From: Paracoccus lichenicola
Lineage (GTDB): Bacteria > Pseudomonadota > Alphaproteobacteria > Rhodobacterales > Rhodobacteraceae
DNA: 64,000 bases
NCBI RefSeq assembly: GCF_009708075.1
Contig: NZ_WMBT01000002.1
Coordinates: forward strand, 248,001 to 312,000
Reading direction: 5' to 3'
The translations under genes were made by a program, and so were the position numbers. The notes under the pieces were generated by a model. That model ran no database searches, was not told where the DNA came from, and worked only from the letters and a program-made list of their open reading frames with translations. Shown one piece after another: positions 48,601 through 60,194 of this stretch. The first letter of the stretch is position 1; every line of letters starts with the position of its first letter.

Positions 48601-48694
48601 CACGTCGCTAGCCTATCTTTTCCTGCTGAACGGGGTGGATGAGGATTACATGCCCCGCTACCCCGACGGCAGCCCTGTCCCCTTGCGGCCATAG
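45677..48694 (+). CDS. Polytopic membrane protein with C-terminal solute-binding (SBP3-like) domain
   Basis: 1005-residue protein. About ten hydrophobic helices are seen: near 45-60, 95-117, 141-160, 388-405, 430-446, 459-486, 513-533, 543-562, 596-614 and 651-668. A cytoplasmic-looking region of about 225 residues (162-387) sits between helices 3 and 4. After a lysine-rich linker (622-640) and the last helix ending in AQAQ, residues 678-985 form a periplasmic solute-binding (PBP type 2) domain: RRVVLGMREDAAPFAYRD, GYLADLCYEIFAG, LVDIVCDPVTVRYDD and FSPIVFATGVTYL match SBP-3 (amino-acid or ionotropic receptor) folds. No ABC or channel motif is seen. Start ATG 45677 has GGAG upstream. Role as a ligand sensor for the divergent hydrolase is inference. 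Confidence 0.8.
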   Translation: MMNLLVEIWPETVPDSLWNYSRSLPGAFSDQAFPLTNFDVNGELLMYFLIGLVVVWLYAWNRFNRRSYEPAPFDYKVLRELQPAQMRDSLLMQRAFLLYALVLSLLYATFTFFSGVILRIAKYVPSIGPIDLDAQALQSPQWPLIIAFGLAGLTQLIGPLDHLEKTLRGHIHRSLGIPIRIKEYTRLLVAHQLRELNAEAAELAVPTDAAPKDSGPVEKNFRNLSGHVTGLKPWARNEIAQTYQVEDVLGKLVVLWRMIDSLYSPQWPRESVRDEMRPLMSRQLAEARAAARYLSELLDTPMAGKAETAASGDDGGGYESTQFRTRQEQQLVIAIESMERHLYEIGAINAVYAQRDREYKNMSNGSLKEAVTAVFKAEDYGPSLRQLACCAAVLFIGYIAAISFLDHGLMASMPRNFWTKGVSAAYETLRTMCIYVFPVLFAIYATSPNPEQPRPRTAMGVAMSAALWAGFANLILMALLAMLYTWLVARDSDHFNQLLLGRLNTDASFPPFLWWFMSAAPFSAFVAACVVMARRVRPNAGHGLTMGLVAVLAAVLAALHGSLFGSGFPACFDPDQTITVVSDPPACWKNVVDGVANNLIDAVAALVSILFLMQTTGSGRVAAEKPDEKPKKKSDEKSSDLSGPPAGSETATIILTAILMLALMSWTQAQAQEQDHSRRVVLGMREDAAPFAYRDPPSTGRHQGYLADLCYEIFAGSQDYDVVTKTITIRDRFERLRPGKVGASPDDLVDIVCDPVTVRYDDPQRTQNAIFSPIVFATGVTYLKRKNARTDLDIEIAYVDGTTAKTVVLDICRDVSARTAEECRDGGSTPSDASPDPLEATEPPDGKNWFLRLGNRISARLRNADDRDRTFTYYGMKSHEQLARWFCRDNPRVQKFYIGDRDVIWTKWNRARARSGGCDAEATSQLFTYEPYALMITKDRPDLVQFVQRRIYEIFSDASKARAIFSATFPASQMSTSLAYLFLLNGVDEDYMPRYPDGSPVPLRP

Positions 48695-48725
48695 CTTCCC
48701 GACCAAGTCTTGGCGAACGGCCGGT

Positions 48726-50216
<1,491 letters not shown>

Positions 50217-50423
50217 TCACGGGCGGCAGGGTTTGTCCAGTGCGCACCGGCGATTTTGTTGCGCGGGGCCGGCGGGGCGGAACAACCGAAAGTTGCTGCA
50301 AAGCCACGGGCGGGGCGCGCGTTCCGGGCGAACGCCGCGTCATGTTGCGCTGTTAATTGATTCGTAGAACATCGGCGATAAGTTGCGAGTCCAGCGGTCC
50401 CATGACTGCTAAGGGAGGAACCT

Positions 50424-51575
50424 ATGAAGAAAATCCTGACAGGCGGCGCGGTCCTGCTGATCTCGGCCTCGCCGATGGTCGCGGGCGGGATCGAACGTGC
50501 GCCGCAATCCTTGTCGATCCTGTTCGAGGAAGGAAACTACGCCGAGTTGAGCTTTGGCGGTGCCGATCCGACAGTCGAGGGCACCGACAGCCTGGGCTTC
50601 GACACGGGCGACGTGGCGCAGGGCTATGGCTTCGTGGGCCTGGCCTACAAGCACCAGTTCACCGACAACCTGTCGGCGGCGTTCATCATGGAACAGCCCT
50701 TCGGGGCGGATATCCTGTATCCCGCGGCGGCCGAGGGGGGGTCCGTCCTGTTGGGGGGGACGCGCGCGCAGGTGGATTCGACCACCTTCACGGCCCTTGG
50801 CCGCTATCGCTTCGACAACAACTTCTCGATTCATGGCGGTATTCGCGCGTCGAAGGCCAACGGGCTGGTGACGCTGGACGGCCTGGCCTATGGGCCGGTT
50901 GCCGGATACAGCGTCGATCTGGATGACGCCTGGGGCGTGGGCTATGTTATCGGCGCTGCCTATGAAATCCCGGAAATCGCGGCGCGCGTCTCGCTGACAT
51001 ACAACTCGTCGGTGGACCACGATTTCGACACGGTGGAAACCGGGCCGCTGATCGATCCCGACGGGCCGGGCGCGATCCCGGCCCTGCCGCTGCTGAACGG
51101 CACCTCGACCACCACGGTCAAGACGCCGCAATCGGTCACGCTGGAAGGCCAGACCGGCATTGCCGAAGGCACGCTGCTGTTCGGCTCGATCCGTTGGGTG
51201 AAATGGTCCGAATTCCGCGTCGATCCCGTGAACTTCACGACCGTCACCGGTGGCGGGTTGGTCGATCTGGAAAACTCCACGACCTACACCATCGGCCTGG
51301 GCCGCAAGTTCACCGAAAACTGGTCGGGTTCGGCGGCCTTCACCTATGAACCGACAGGCGACGACCTGGTCTCGCCGCTGGCGCCCACCAACGGGCGCAA
51401 GGGGATCACGCTGGCCGCGATCTATACCATGGACAACATGAAGATCACGACCGGCATCAACTATTCCAGGCTGGGCGACGCGCGTCCCGAAACCGGCACG
51501 CCCGACACCGAGCGCGCCCGGATGGAGGACAACGACCTGTGGGGCATCGGCGTGCGCATCGGCTACAGCTTCTGA
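50424..51575 (+). CDS. FadL/TodX-family outer-membrane transport protein
   Basis: 383-residue outer-membrane beta-barrel of the FadL/OmpP1 family, taking up long-chain fatty acids or other hydrophobic compounds. A signal peptide (to about residue 20, VAG) precedes GIERAPQSLSILFEEGNYAEL, matching the N-terminal hatch of these proteins; alternating hydrophobic beta strands continue to a C-terminal RIGYSF ending in Phe, required for Bam-mediated insertion. AAGGGAGG upstream of ATG 50424 sets the start. A strong terminator follows. Confidence 0.88.
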   Translation: MKKILTGGAVLLISASPMVAGGIERAPQSLSILFEEGNYAELSFGGADPTVEGTDSLGFDTGDVAQGYGFVGLAYKHQFTDNLSAAFIMEQPFGADILYPAAAEGGSVLLGGTRAQVDSTTFTALGRYRFDNNFSIHGGIRASKANGLVTLDGLAYGPVAGYSVDLDDAWGVGYVIGAAYEIPEIAARVSLTYNSSVDHDFDTVETGPLIDPDGPGAIPALPLLNGTSTTTVKTPQSVTLEGQTGIAEGTLLFGSIRWVKWSEFRVDPVNFTTVTGGGLVDLENSTTYTIGLGRKFTENWSGSAAFTYEPTGDDLVSPLAPTNGRKGITLAAIYTMDNMKITTGINYSRLGDARPETGTPDTERARMEDNDLWGIGVRIGYSF

Positions 51576-51599
51576 TCCCGGACTAACCCCGACAACGGC

Positions 51600-51623
51600 A
51601 AGGCCCCGCCCCGGCGGGGCCTT
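51600..51623 (+). terminator. Rho-independent terminator after the fadL-like gene
   Basis: 11-bp stem AAGGCCCCGCC (51600-51610) and GGCGGGGCCTT (51613-51623), tight loop, followed by TGCTTTC. Confidence 0.75.
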
Positions 51624-51675
51624 TGCTTTCGCGGGCGCGCGCATTACCTATGCGCGCGAAACGAAAGGGCATCCG

Positions 51676-52539
51676 ATGATCCATGGCAGCGGCGGCGAAT
51701 GGCTGGGGGCGGCGTCCAGGCGCGTCGTCCTGTTCGGGATGTCCGGCCTGGGCAAGACCTATCTGGCCAACATGCTGCGCGAGGCGGGCGACTGGTTCCA
51801 TTATTCCGTCGATTACCGCATCGGCACCCGCTACATGGGCGAATTCATCGCCGACAACTTCAAGCGAGAGGCGATGAAGGTGCCCTTCCTGCGCGAATTG
51901 CTGCTGTCGGACAGCATCTATGTCGCCAGCAACATCACCTTCGACAACCTGGCGCCCTTGTCCACCTATCTGGGCAAGCCCGGCAGCCCCAGTCGTGGCG
52001 GCCTGCCCTTCGACGAATACTGCCTGCGCCAGAACCAGCACCGCCGGGCGGAAATCGCGGCCCTGCTGGACACGCGGCACTTCATGGACCGCGCCCGCGA
52101 CATCTATGCCATCCCGCATTTCGTCTGCGACTCGGGCGGCTCGATCTGCGAGGTGGTGGACCCCGATGATCCCGCCGATCCGGTCCTGACCGCCTTGGCG
52201 CGCGATCTGCTGATGGTCTGGATCAAGGGGTCGGACGCGCATACCGCCGAACTGGTGCGCCGCTTCGACCGCGCGCCCAAGCCCATGTACTACCAGCCGG
52301 AATTCCTGGAAAAGGCCTGGATTGCCTATCGCGTCGAAAAGGGCCTTGAGGGGGACGAGGTCAATCCCGACGACTTCATCCGCTGGACCTATGCCCGCGC
52401 GCTGGCGCACCGCCAGCCGCGATACGAGGCGATGGCGCGGCGCGGCGTCACCGTCCTGGCCGAGGAGGTGGCCCAGGTCCGCAGCCCGGCGGATTTCGAC
52501 GCCCTGATCGCCCGCGCCATCGACCGCAAGGAAGCCTGA
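51676..52539 (+). CDS. P-loop ATPase of unknown function
   Basis: 287-residue soluble protein with an N-terminal P-loop [18 protein letters not shown] (GMSGLGKT near residue 22-29). The rest is unlike well-known kinases; conserved-looking blocks include [25 protein letters not shown] and [11 protein letters not shown]. Annotated as ATPase in related Rhodobacteraceae, often next to metA as here. Function unknown. Its stop is one base from the metA ATG. Confidence 0.75.
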   Translation: MIHGSGGEWLGAASRRVVLFGMSGLGKTYLANMLREAGDWFHYSVDYRIGTRYMGEFIADNFKREAMKVPFLRELLLSDSIYVASNITFDNLAPLSTYLGKPGSPSRGGLPFDEYCLRQNQHRRAEIAALLDTRHFMDRARDIYAIPHFVCDSGGSICEVVDPDDPADPVLTALARDLLMVWIKGSDAHTAELVRRFDRAPKPMYYQPEFLEKAWIAYRVEKGLEGDEVNPDDFIRWTYARALAHRQPRYEAMARRGVTVLAEEVAQVRSPADFDALIARAIDRKEA

Positions 52540-52540
52540 C

Positions 52541-53467
52541 ATGCCCATTACCCTGAACGAGAACCTCCCCGCCTATCGCATCCTGTCGGACGAAGGCGTG
52601 ATGGTCATGTCGCCGGGCCGGGCCGCCACCCAGGACATCCGCCCGCTGCGCATCGGGCTGCTGAACCTGATGCCCAAGAAGATCCAGACGGAAAACCAGT
52701 TCGCCCGGCTGATCGGGGCCACGCCGTTGCAGATCGACTTCCAGCTGATCCGCATGTCGGACCACGAAAGCCGCAATACCGCCGCCGACCACCTGGAAAG
52801 CTTCTACCGCCCCTTCCGAGAGGTAGAGGCCACGGGAGAGAAGTTCGACGGCCTCATCATCACCGGCGCCCCGGTCGAGCTGTTGCCCTTCGAGGACGTG
52901 ACCTATTGGGACGAACTGACCCGGGTCTTCGCTTGGACGCAAAGCCATGTCCATTCGACCTTCGGCGTCTGCTGGGGCGGCATGGCGATGGCCTGGCATT
53001 TCCATCGGCTGGAAAAGCACCCTCTGGATCACAAGGCCTTCGGCTGCTTCCGCCACCGCAACCTGGCCCCGGCATCCCCCTATCTGCGGGGCTTTTCCGA
53101 CGACGTTCTGGTCCCCGTCAGCCGCTGGACCGAAATCCGCCAGGCCGAGGTGGACGCCCGCCCCGCCCTGCGCACCCTGCTTGCCAGCGACCAATGCGGC
53201 CCCTGCCTGCTGGAGGATCCGGGGCACCGCGCGCTGTATATCTTCAACCACCTGGAATACGACAGCACCACCCTGAAAGAGGAATACGACCGCGACGTGG
53301 CGGCAGGAAAGCCCATCACCGTGCCGCTGAACTATTATCCCGACGACGATCCGGCGCGCGCGCCCTCGAACCGCTGGCGCAGCCATGCGCATCTGCTTTA
53401 CGGTAACTGGATCAACGAGATCTATCAGACGACCGAATACGACCTGTCCCGCATCGGCGAAGGATGA
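52541..53467 (+). CDS. metA: Homoserine O-acetyltransferase (MetA family)
   Basis: 308-residue MetA-family acyltransferase activating homoserine in methionine synthesis. Catalytic Cys lies in FGVCWGG, with RHRNL and later HLEYD blocks supplying His/Glu. The position that sets acyl-donor choice (equivalent to E. coli 111) is Glu in [16 protein letters not shown], predicting acetyl-CoA, not succinyl-CoA. That inference uses published MetA specificity rules. One base after the ATPase stop, and AGGAAG precedes it. Confidence 0.9.
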   Translation: MPITLNENLPAYRILSDEGVMVMSPGRAATQDIRPLRIGLLNLMPKKIQTENQFARLIGATPLQIDFQLIRMSDHESRNTAADHLESFYRPFREVEATGEKFDGLIITGAPVELLPFEDVTYWDELTRVFAWTQSHVHSTFGVCWGGMAMAWHFHRLEKHPLDHKAFGCFRHRNLAPASPYLRGFSDDVLVPVSRWTEIRQAEVDARPALRTLLASDQCGPCLLEDPGHRALYIFNHLEYDSTTLKEEYDRDVAAGKPITVPLNYYPDDDPARAPSNRWRSHAHLLYGNWINEIYQTTEYDLSRIGEG

Positions 53468-53470
53468 ACG

Positions 53471-54349
53471 ATGGTCAAGACACCGGACCTGCCGCTGGTC
53501 GGCCAGATCACCGCCGCGCTGAAGGCCGCGCCCAAGGACATCCGCAAGCTGCTGGACGGCGCGGGCAAGGACGACATCCTGGACCCGACCTATCCTTACC
53601 GCGCGGGCATGGACAAGAAGGCCTACGAGGCGCAGATGGACCGGTTGCAGTTGCAACTGGTGCGGATGATGCATGACATCGTCGCCACCAGAAAGCGTCT
53701 GGTCGTGCTGTTCGAGGGGCGCGACGCCGCCGGCAAGGGCGGCACCATCGAACGGACGCGCGAAAACCTGAACCCGCGTTCCGCCAACATCGTGGCCCTG
53801 CCCACCCCCACCAGCCGCGAGGCGGGCCAGTGGTATTTCCAGCGTTACGTGGACTGGTTGCCCGCCGCGGGGGAAATCGCGCTGTTCGACCGCAGCTGGT
53901 ACAACCGCGGCATCGTCGAACGCGTCTTCGGCTTTTCGACCGAACAGCAGAGGAACGCCTTTTTCCGGCAATTGCCGGGGTTCGAGCAGACCCTGGTCGA
54001 TGACGGCATCATCCTGGTCAAGCTGTGGCTGAACGTGGGCCGCGCCGAGCAGTTGCGCCGCTTCCTGGACCGCGAGGCCGATCCCCTGAAGCAATGGAAG
54101 CTGTCCTCGATCGACGTGGACGGGTTGGCGAAATGGGACGACTATACTGTGGCGATCCGCGACACGCTGAACCTGTCCCATTCGCCCATCGCGCCCTGGA
54201 CCGTGATCCGGTCCGACGACAAGCGCCGCGCCCGCATCGCCGCGATCCAGACGATCCTGAACGCGGTGGATTTCGCGGGCAAGGACAGGGATGCGATAGG
54301 CCTGCCCGACCCCGCCATCACCGGCGGGCCGGAACTGCTGGACGCATGA
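53471..54349 (+). CDS. ppk2: Polyphosphate kinase 2
   Basis: 292-residue PPK2-family enzyme transferring phosphate between polyphosphate and nucleotides. Walker A-like [11 protein letters not shown], lid and catalytic block [15 protein letters not shown] and the [14 protein letters not shown] segment are diagnostic. Family subclass I (single domain) by length. It follows metA by 3 bases, a spacing that suggests cotranscription though no functional link is clear. Confidence 0.92.
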   Translation: MVKTPDLPLVGQITAALKAAPKDIRKLLDGAGKDDILDPTYPYRAGMDKKAYEAQMDRLQLQLVRMMHDIVATRKRLVVLFEGRDAAGKGGTIERTRENLNPRSANIVALPTPTSREAGQWYFQRYVDWLPAAGEIALFDRSWYNRGIVERVFGFSTEQQRNAFFRQLPGFEQTLVDDGIILVKLWLNVGRAEQLRRFLDREADPLKQWKLSSIDVDGLAKWDDYTVAIRDTLNLSHSPIAPWTVIRSDDKRRARIAAIQTILNAVDFAGKDRDAIGLPDPAITGGPELLDA

Positions 54350-54356
54350 GGGAACC

Positions 54357-55079
54357 ATGGATCTGAAGAACAGCCGCGCCATCGTCACCGGCGGCGCATC
54401 CGGCCTGGGGGCGGCGACGGCTGCGCATTTCCGCGAGCGCGGCGCGACGGTGGTCATCCTGGACCGCGCGGCGGGCGACGATCCGAATCATGTGCAGGCG
54501 GATGTGACATCCGCCGACAGCGTGGGCCAGGCCATCGCTCAGGCGGTGGGGATCATGGGCGGCATCGACATCTGCGTGAACTGCGCGGGCGTGGTGATCG
54601 GGGAAAAGACCCTGGGCCGGAACGGGCCGCATGATCTGGACGCCTTTCGGCGTGTGGTCGAGGTGAACCTGATCGGCAGCTTCAACGTCCTGCGGCTGGC
54701 CGCAGCCGAGATGGCCAGGAACGGGCGGGCGGAAAACGGCGTGATCGTCAACACGGCGTCCATCGCGGCCTTCGACGGGCAAAAGGGCCAGGCGGCCTAT
54801 GCGGCGTCCAAGGCGGGGATCGCGGGCATGACCCTGCCGCTCGCGCGCGACCTGGCGGGCGTGGGCGTCCGCGTCTGCGCCATCGCGCCGGGCATCTTCG
54901 CCACGCCCATGCTGCGCGGGCTGCCGCCCGACGTGCAGGACGGGTTGGCCGCCGACATCCCCTTTCCGCCGCGCTTGGGCGATCCGGCGGAATTCGCGCG
55001 CCTGGCCGCGCATGTCGTCGAAAATGCCTATCTGAACGGCGAGGTGATCCGGCTGGACGGCGCCTTGCGGATGCGCTGA
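54357..55079 (+). CDS. SDR-family oxidoreductase, HSD10-like 3-hydroxyacyl-CoA dehydrogenase
   Basis: 240-residue short-chain dehydrogenase. NAD site [17 protein letters not shown], catalytic Ser in [15 protein letters not shown] (Tyr and Lys). The sequence resembles type II 3-hydroxyacyl-CoA dehydrogenases (HSD17B10-like), e.g. the [14 protein letters not shown] block, acting on beta-hydroxyacyl-CoAs. Substrate not proven. Seven bases after ppk2. Confidence 0.87.
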   Translation: MDLKNSRAIVTGGASGLGAATAAHFRERGATVVILDRAAGDDPNHVQADVTSADSVGQAIAQAVGIMGGIDICVNCAGVVIGEKTLGRNGPHDLDAFRRVVEVNLIGSFNVLRLAAAEMARNGRAENGVIVNTASIAAFDGQKGQAAYAASKAGIAGMTLPLARDLAGVGVRVCAIAPGIFATPMLRGLPPDVQDGLAADIPFPPRLGDPAEFARLAAHVVENAYLNGEVIRLDGALRMR

Positions 55080-55082
55080 TCA

Positions 55083-55097
55083 CCGGTCCTTGACCGG
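55083..55097 (+). terminator. Small hairpin after the SDR gene
   Basis: 6-bp stem CCGGTC (55083-55088) and GACCGG (55092-55097), 3 bases after the stop, with no T-run; weak candidate. Confidence 0.3.
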
Positions 55098-55173
55098 CGC
55101 GCGATGCCCTTGCGCGGCGGTTTGCCCGCCGCTAGCGTTTGCATCAAACCGCCCAACAGGAAGGCCCGATTTC

Positions 55174-56214
55174 ATGCGCTTGCTGATCACCACCGCCCTC
55201 GCCTCTGCCATCGCCCTGCCCGCCCTGGCGGCGGACCCGGACCTGACCGTCTTCGACTGGGCGGGGTTCGAGGAGCCGTCGATCTTCCAAGGCTATATCG
55301 ACAAGCACGGCGACAGCCCCACCTATGCCTTTTACGGCGACGACGACGAGGCGTTCCAGAAGATCGCCTCGGGCTTCAAGGCCGACGTGGCGCATCCGTG
55401 CAGCCAGATGGTCAGCAAATACCGCGACGCGGGCCTGATCGAGCCGTGGGACACCTCCAAGATCCCCAACTTCGACAAGATCGACCCGCAGTTCCTGGAA
55501 TCCGAGGTGTTCAAGGATGCCGAAGGGGTTTGGTACATCCCGACCGACTGGGGCGCGACCGCCATCGCCTATAACCCCGAAACGGTGCCTGCCGAGGATG
55601 TGTCCACCTTGCAGGTCTTCACCGATCCCAAATACCAGGGGCGCGTCTCATTGCCGGATTCGTCGGACGATGTCTGGGCGCTGGCCTATCTGGCGACGGG
55701 CACGACCGACTGGACGGACGTGACCGACGAACAGTTTGCCGCCGCCGCCGACTGGTTGCGCAAGGCGCACGGGAACGTCGCGGCCTATTGGGCGGATCCG
55801 TCGGAACAGGCGCAACTGATGGCGTCCGGCGCCGTGGACATCGCCTGGTCCTGGAACGACGGCGTGACCTATCTGCGGGCCGACAACTTCCCCGTGGCCT
55901 TCCAGCGCGCGCCCAAGGAAGGGTCGTCCACCTTCTTCTGCGGCTACATCAACCTGAAGGACGGGCCGGGCAACGAGGAAAAGGCCTATGACTTCATCAA
56001 CGCCTGGCTGGAGCCGCGCGCGGCCAAGGCCCTGCTGGACACGATCGGCTATGGCCACACCTCGACCGAGGCGATGGCGACCATCGCGGATGAGCCTGCG
56101 GTGAAGGAAGGGCTGAGCGAAGTCGACGCCCCGATCCTGGCCCAGACCCCGAACGACCCGGCGCAGCGCGAGAAGCAACTGGCCGAGTTCGAGAAGATCA
56201 AGGCGGGGTTCTGA
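55174..56214 (+). CDS. PotD/PotF-like ABC transporter substrate-binding protein
   Basis: 346-residue periplasmic binding protein for polyamines or similar cationic compounds. A signal peptide of about 21 residues (ending ALA) is followed by LTVFDWAGFEEP, and further blocks YAFYGDDDEAF, DVAHPCSQMVSKYRDAGLIEPWDTSKIPN and WSWNDGVTYL recall PotD/PotF. ATG 55174 is the start; AAGG sits upstream. No permease or ATPase gene is adjacent: the downstream gene is convergent metH, so it is either an orphan or partnered elsewhere. Confidence 0.85.
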   Translation: MRLLITTALASAIALPALAADPDLTVFDWAGFEEPSIFQGYIDKHGDSPTYAFYGDDDEAFQKIASGFKADVAHPCSQMVSKYRDAGLIEPWDTSKIPNFDKIDPQFLESEVFKDAEGVWYIPTDWGATAIAYNPETVPAEDVSTLQVFTDPKYQGRVSLPDSSDDVWALAYLATGTTDWTDVTDEQFAAAADWLRKAHGNVAAYWADPSEQAQLMASGAVDIAWSWNDGVTYLRADNFPVAFQRAPKEGSSTFFCGYINLKDGPGNEEKAYDFINAWLEPRAAKALLDTIGYGHTSTEAMATIADEPAVKEGLSEVDAPILAQTPNDPAQREKQLAEFEKIKAGF

Positions 56215-56219
56215 GAAAG

Positions 56220-56272
56220 CCGGGGGCTTCGCGCCCCCGGACCCCCGCGGGATATTTAGGCAAAGGTGAAGG
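56220..56272. repeat. Intergenic hairpin repeat element, copy C
   Basis: 8-bp hairpin CCGGGGGC (56220-56227) and GCCCCCGG (56233-56240) followed by the core ACCCCCGCGGGATATTTAGG and CAAAGGTGAAGG. It lies between the convergent stops of the PotD-like gene and metH, where the hairpin could serve as a bidirectional terminator. Confidence 0.65.
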
Positions 56273-56280
56273 GGCGAGGC

Positions 56281-59002
<2,722 letters not shown>

Positions 59003-59010
<8 letters not shown>

Positions 59011-60046
59011 ATTCTGGCACCTTTCGGGGGGCATATTGGGCGACAGCCTCGGCAATGGCGCGGATGTGGTCGGGCGTGGTGCCGCAGCAGCCGCCGACGA
59101 CGTTTACCAGGCCCTCGCGGGCGAATTCGGCCACCTGGACGGCGGTGTCGTTCGGTCCTTCGTCATACTGGCCGAAGGCGTTGGGCAGGCCTGCGTTGGG
59201 ATAGGCGCAGATGTGGGTGTCCGCCACGCCCGCCAGTTCCGCCAGGTGCGGGCGCATGGCGGATGCGCCAAGCGCGCAGTTCAGCCCCACCGACCAAGGT
59301 CGGGCATGGCGCACCGAATACCAGAAGGCCGTCGGCGTCTGCCCTGACAGCGTGCGCCCCGACGCGTCGGTGATCGTGCCCGAAATCATCAGCGGCAGTT
59401 CCTGCCCATGGCCCTGCATCGCCTGGATGCAGGCAAAGATCGCGGCCTTGGCGTTCAGCGTGTCGAAGATCGTCTCGATCAGCAGGATGTCGGCCCCGCC
59501 TTCGATCAGGCCCTGCGCCTGTTGCAGATAGGCCGCGCGCAGGTCGTCAAAGGTCACGGCGCGGTATCCCGGGTCGTTCACGTCCGGGCTGATGGAGGCG
59601 GTGCGATTGGTCGGCCCGATGGCGCCCGCGACGAAACGGGGCCGCCCGTCCTGGGCCGTCGCCCGGTCCAACGCCCGGCGCACGATGCGCGCGCCTTCGA
59701 CGTTCAGGTCGTGGACCGCCGCCCCCATCCCGTAATCGGCCTGGGCGATGGTGGTGGCGGAAAAGGTGTTCGTTTCCACGATGTCGGCGCCCGCCATGGC
59801 ATAGCGGTAATGGATCTCCTCGACCGCCTGGGGCTGCGTCAGGATCAGCAGGTCGTTGTTGCCCTGCTGCGGATGGTCCGAATGGTGGCGGCAGGCATGG
59901 CCTGACCCATGGCCAGTATAATCATCCTCGCCCAGGCCAAGCTGCTGGATCTGCGTGCCCATGGCCCCGTCGAGGATCAGGATCCGTTCGGCCGCCACAG
60001 CGTCAAGCGCCGCGAATGCGGGGGATCGGGGAAGTCTGCCGGTCAT
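59003..60046 (-). CDS. metH: Methionine synthase, homocysteine-binding part of split MetH
   Basis: 347-residue homocysteine S-methyltransferase domain. The N-terminal [16 protein letters not shown], the first zinc Cys in VGLNCALGA and the Cys pair in [15 protein letters not shown] give the Zn site. The length equals the N-terminal module of full-length MetH, and its stop lies at the domain boundary, so this is a genuine two-gene enzyme, not a chance frameshift. The gene is upstream of the folate/B12 part and probably in the same operon. Confidence 0.92.
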
Positions 60047-60056
60047 TGTCTCACCC

Positions 60057-60127
60057 TTGCCAGGAAGGCGCAGATATAGACGTTGGTCCTCGCAACGGCA
60101 AATTCATAATCCTATAGAAGATTATGA
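60057..60127 (-). promoter_or_regulatory. metH leader with palindrome and possible SD-masking pairing
   Basis: Upstream of the metH start: an AT-rich 8-bp inverted repeat TCATAATC (60104-60111) and GATTATGA (60120-60127), possible operator. Closer in, TTGCC (minus strand, 60101-60097) can pair with GGCAA (60061-60057) next to the AAGGG Shine-Dalgarno, and GTTG/CAAC can pair inside it. No known riboswitch consensus was recognised. Confidence 0.35.
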
Positions 60128-60158
60128 GGCCCCGCGATAAAGCCTCCTGCATTGGACC

Positions 60159-60194
60159 ATAAATATCCCGGGGGTGCGGGGGCTGGCCCCCGCC
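60159..60194. repeat. Intergenic hairpin repeat element, copy D
   Basis: Core AAATATCCCGGGGG followed by a 7-bp hairpin GCGGGGG (60176-60182) and CCCCCGC (60187-60193). It abuts the manC stop codon (60195), where it may act as its terminator. Confidence 0.65.

Noticed and set aside
45677-48694. ABC transporter or ionotropic channel call for the membrane/SBP protein
   Set aside because: No EAA loop, Walker motifs or pore signature; only the SBP-like domain is recognisable.
60047-60130. SAM, SAH or cobalamin riboswitch upstream of metH
   Set aside because: The leader is short and lacks recognisable conserved cores of these classes; only simple inverted repeats are seen.
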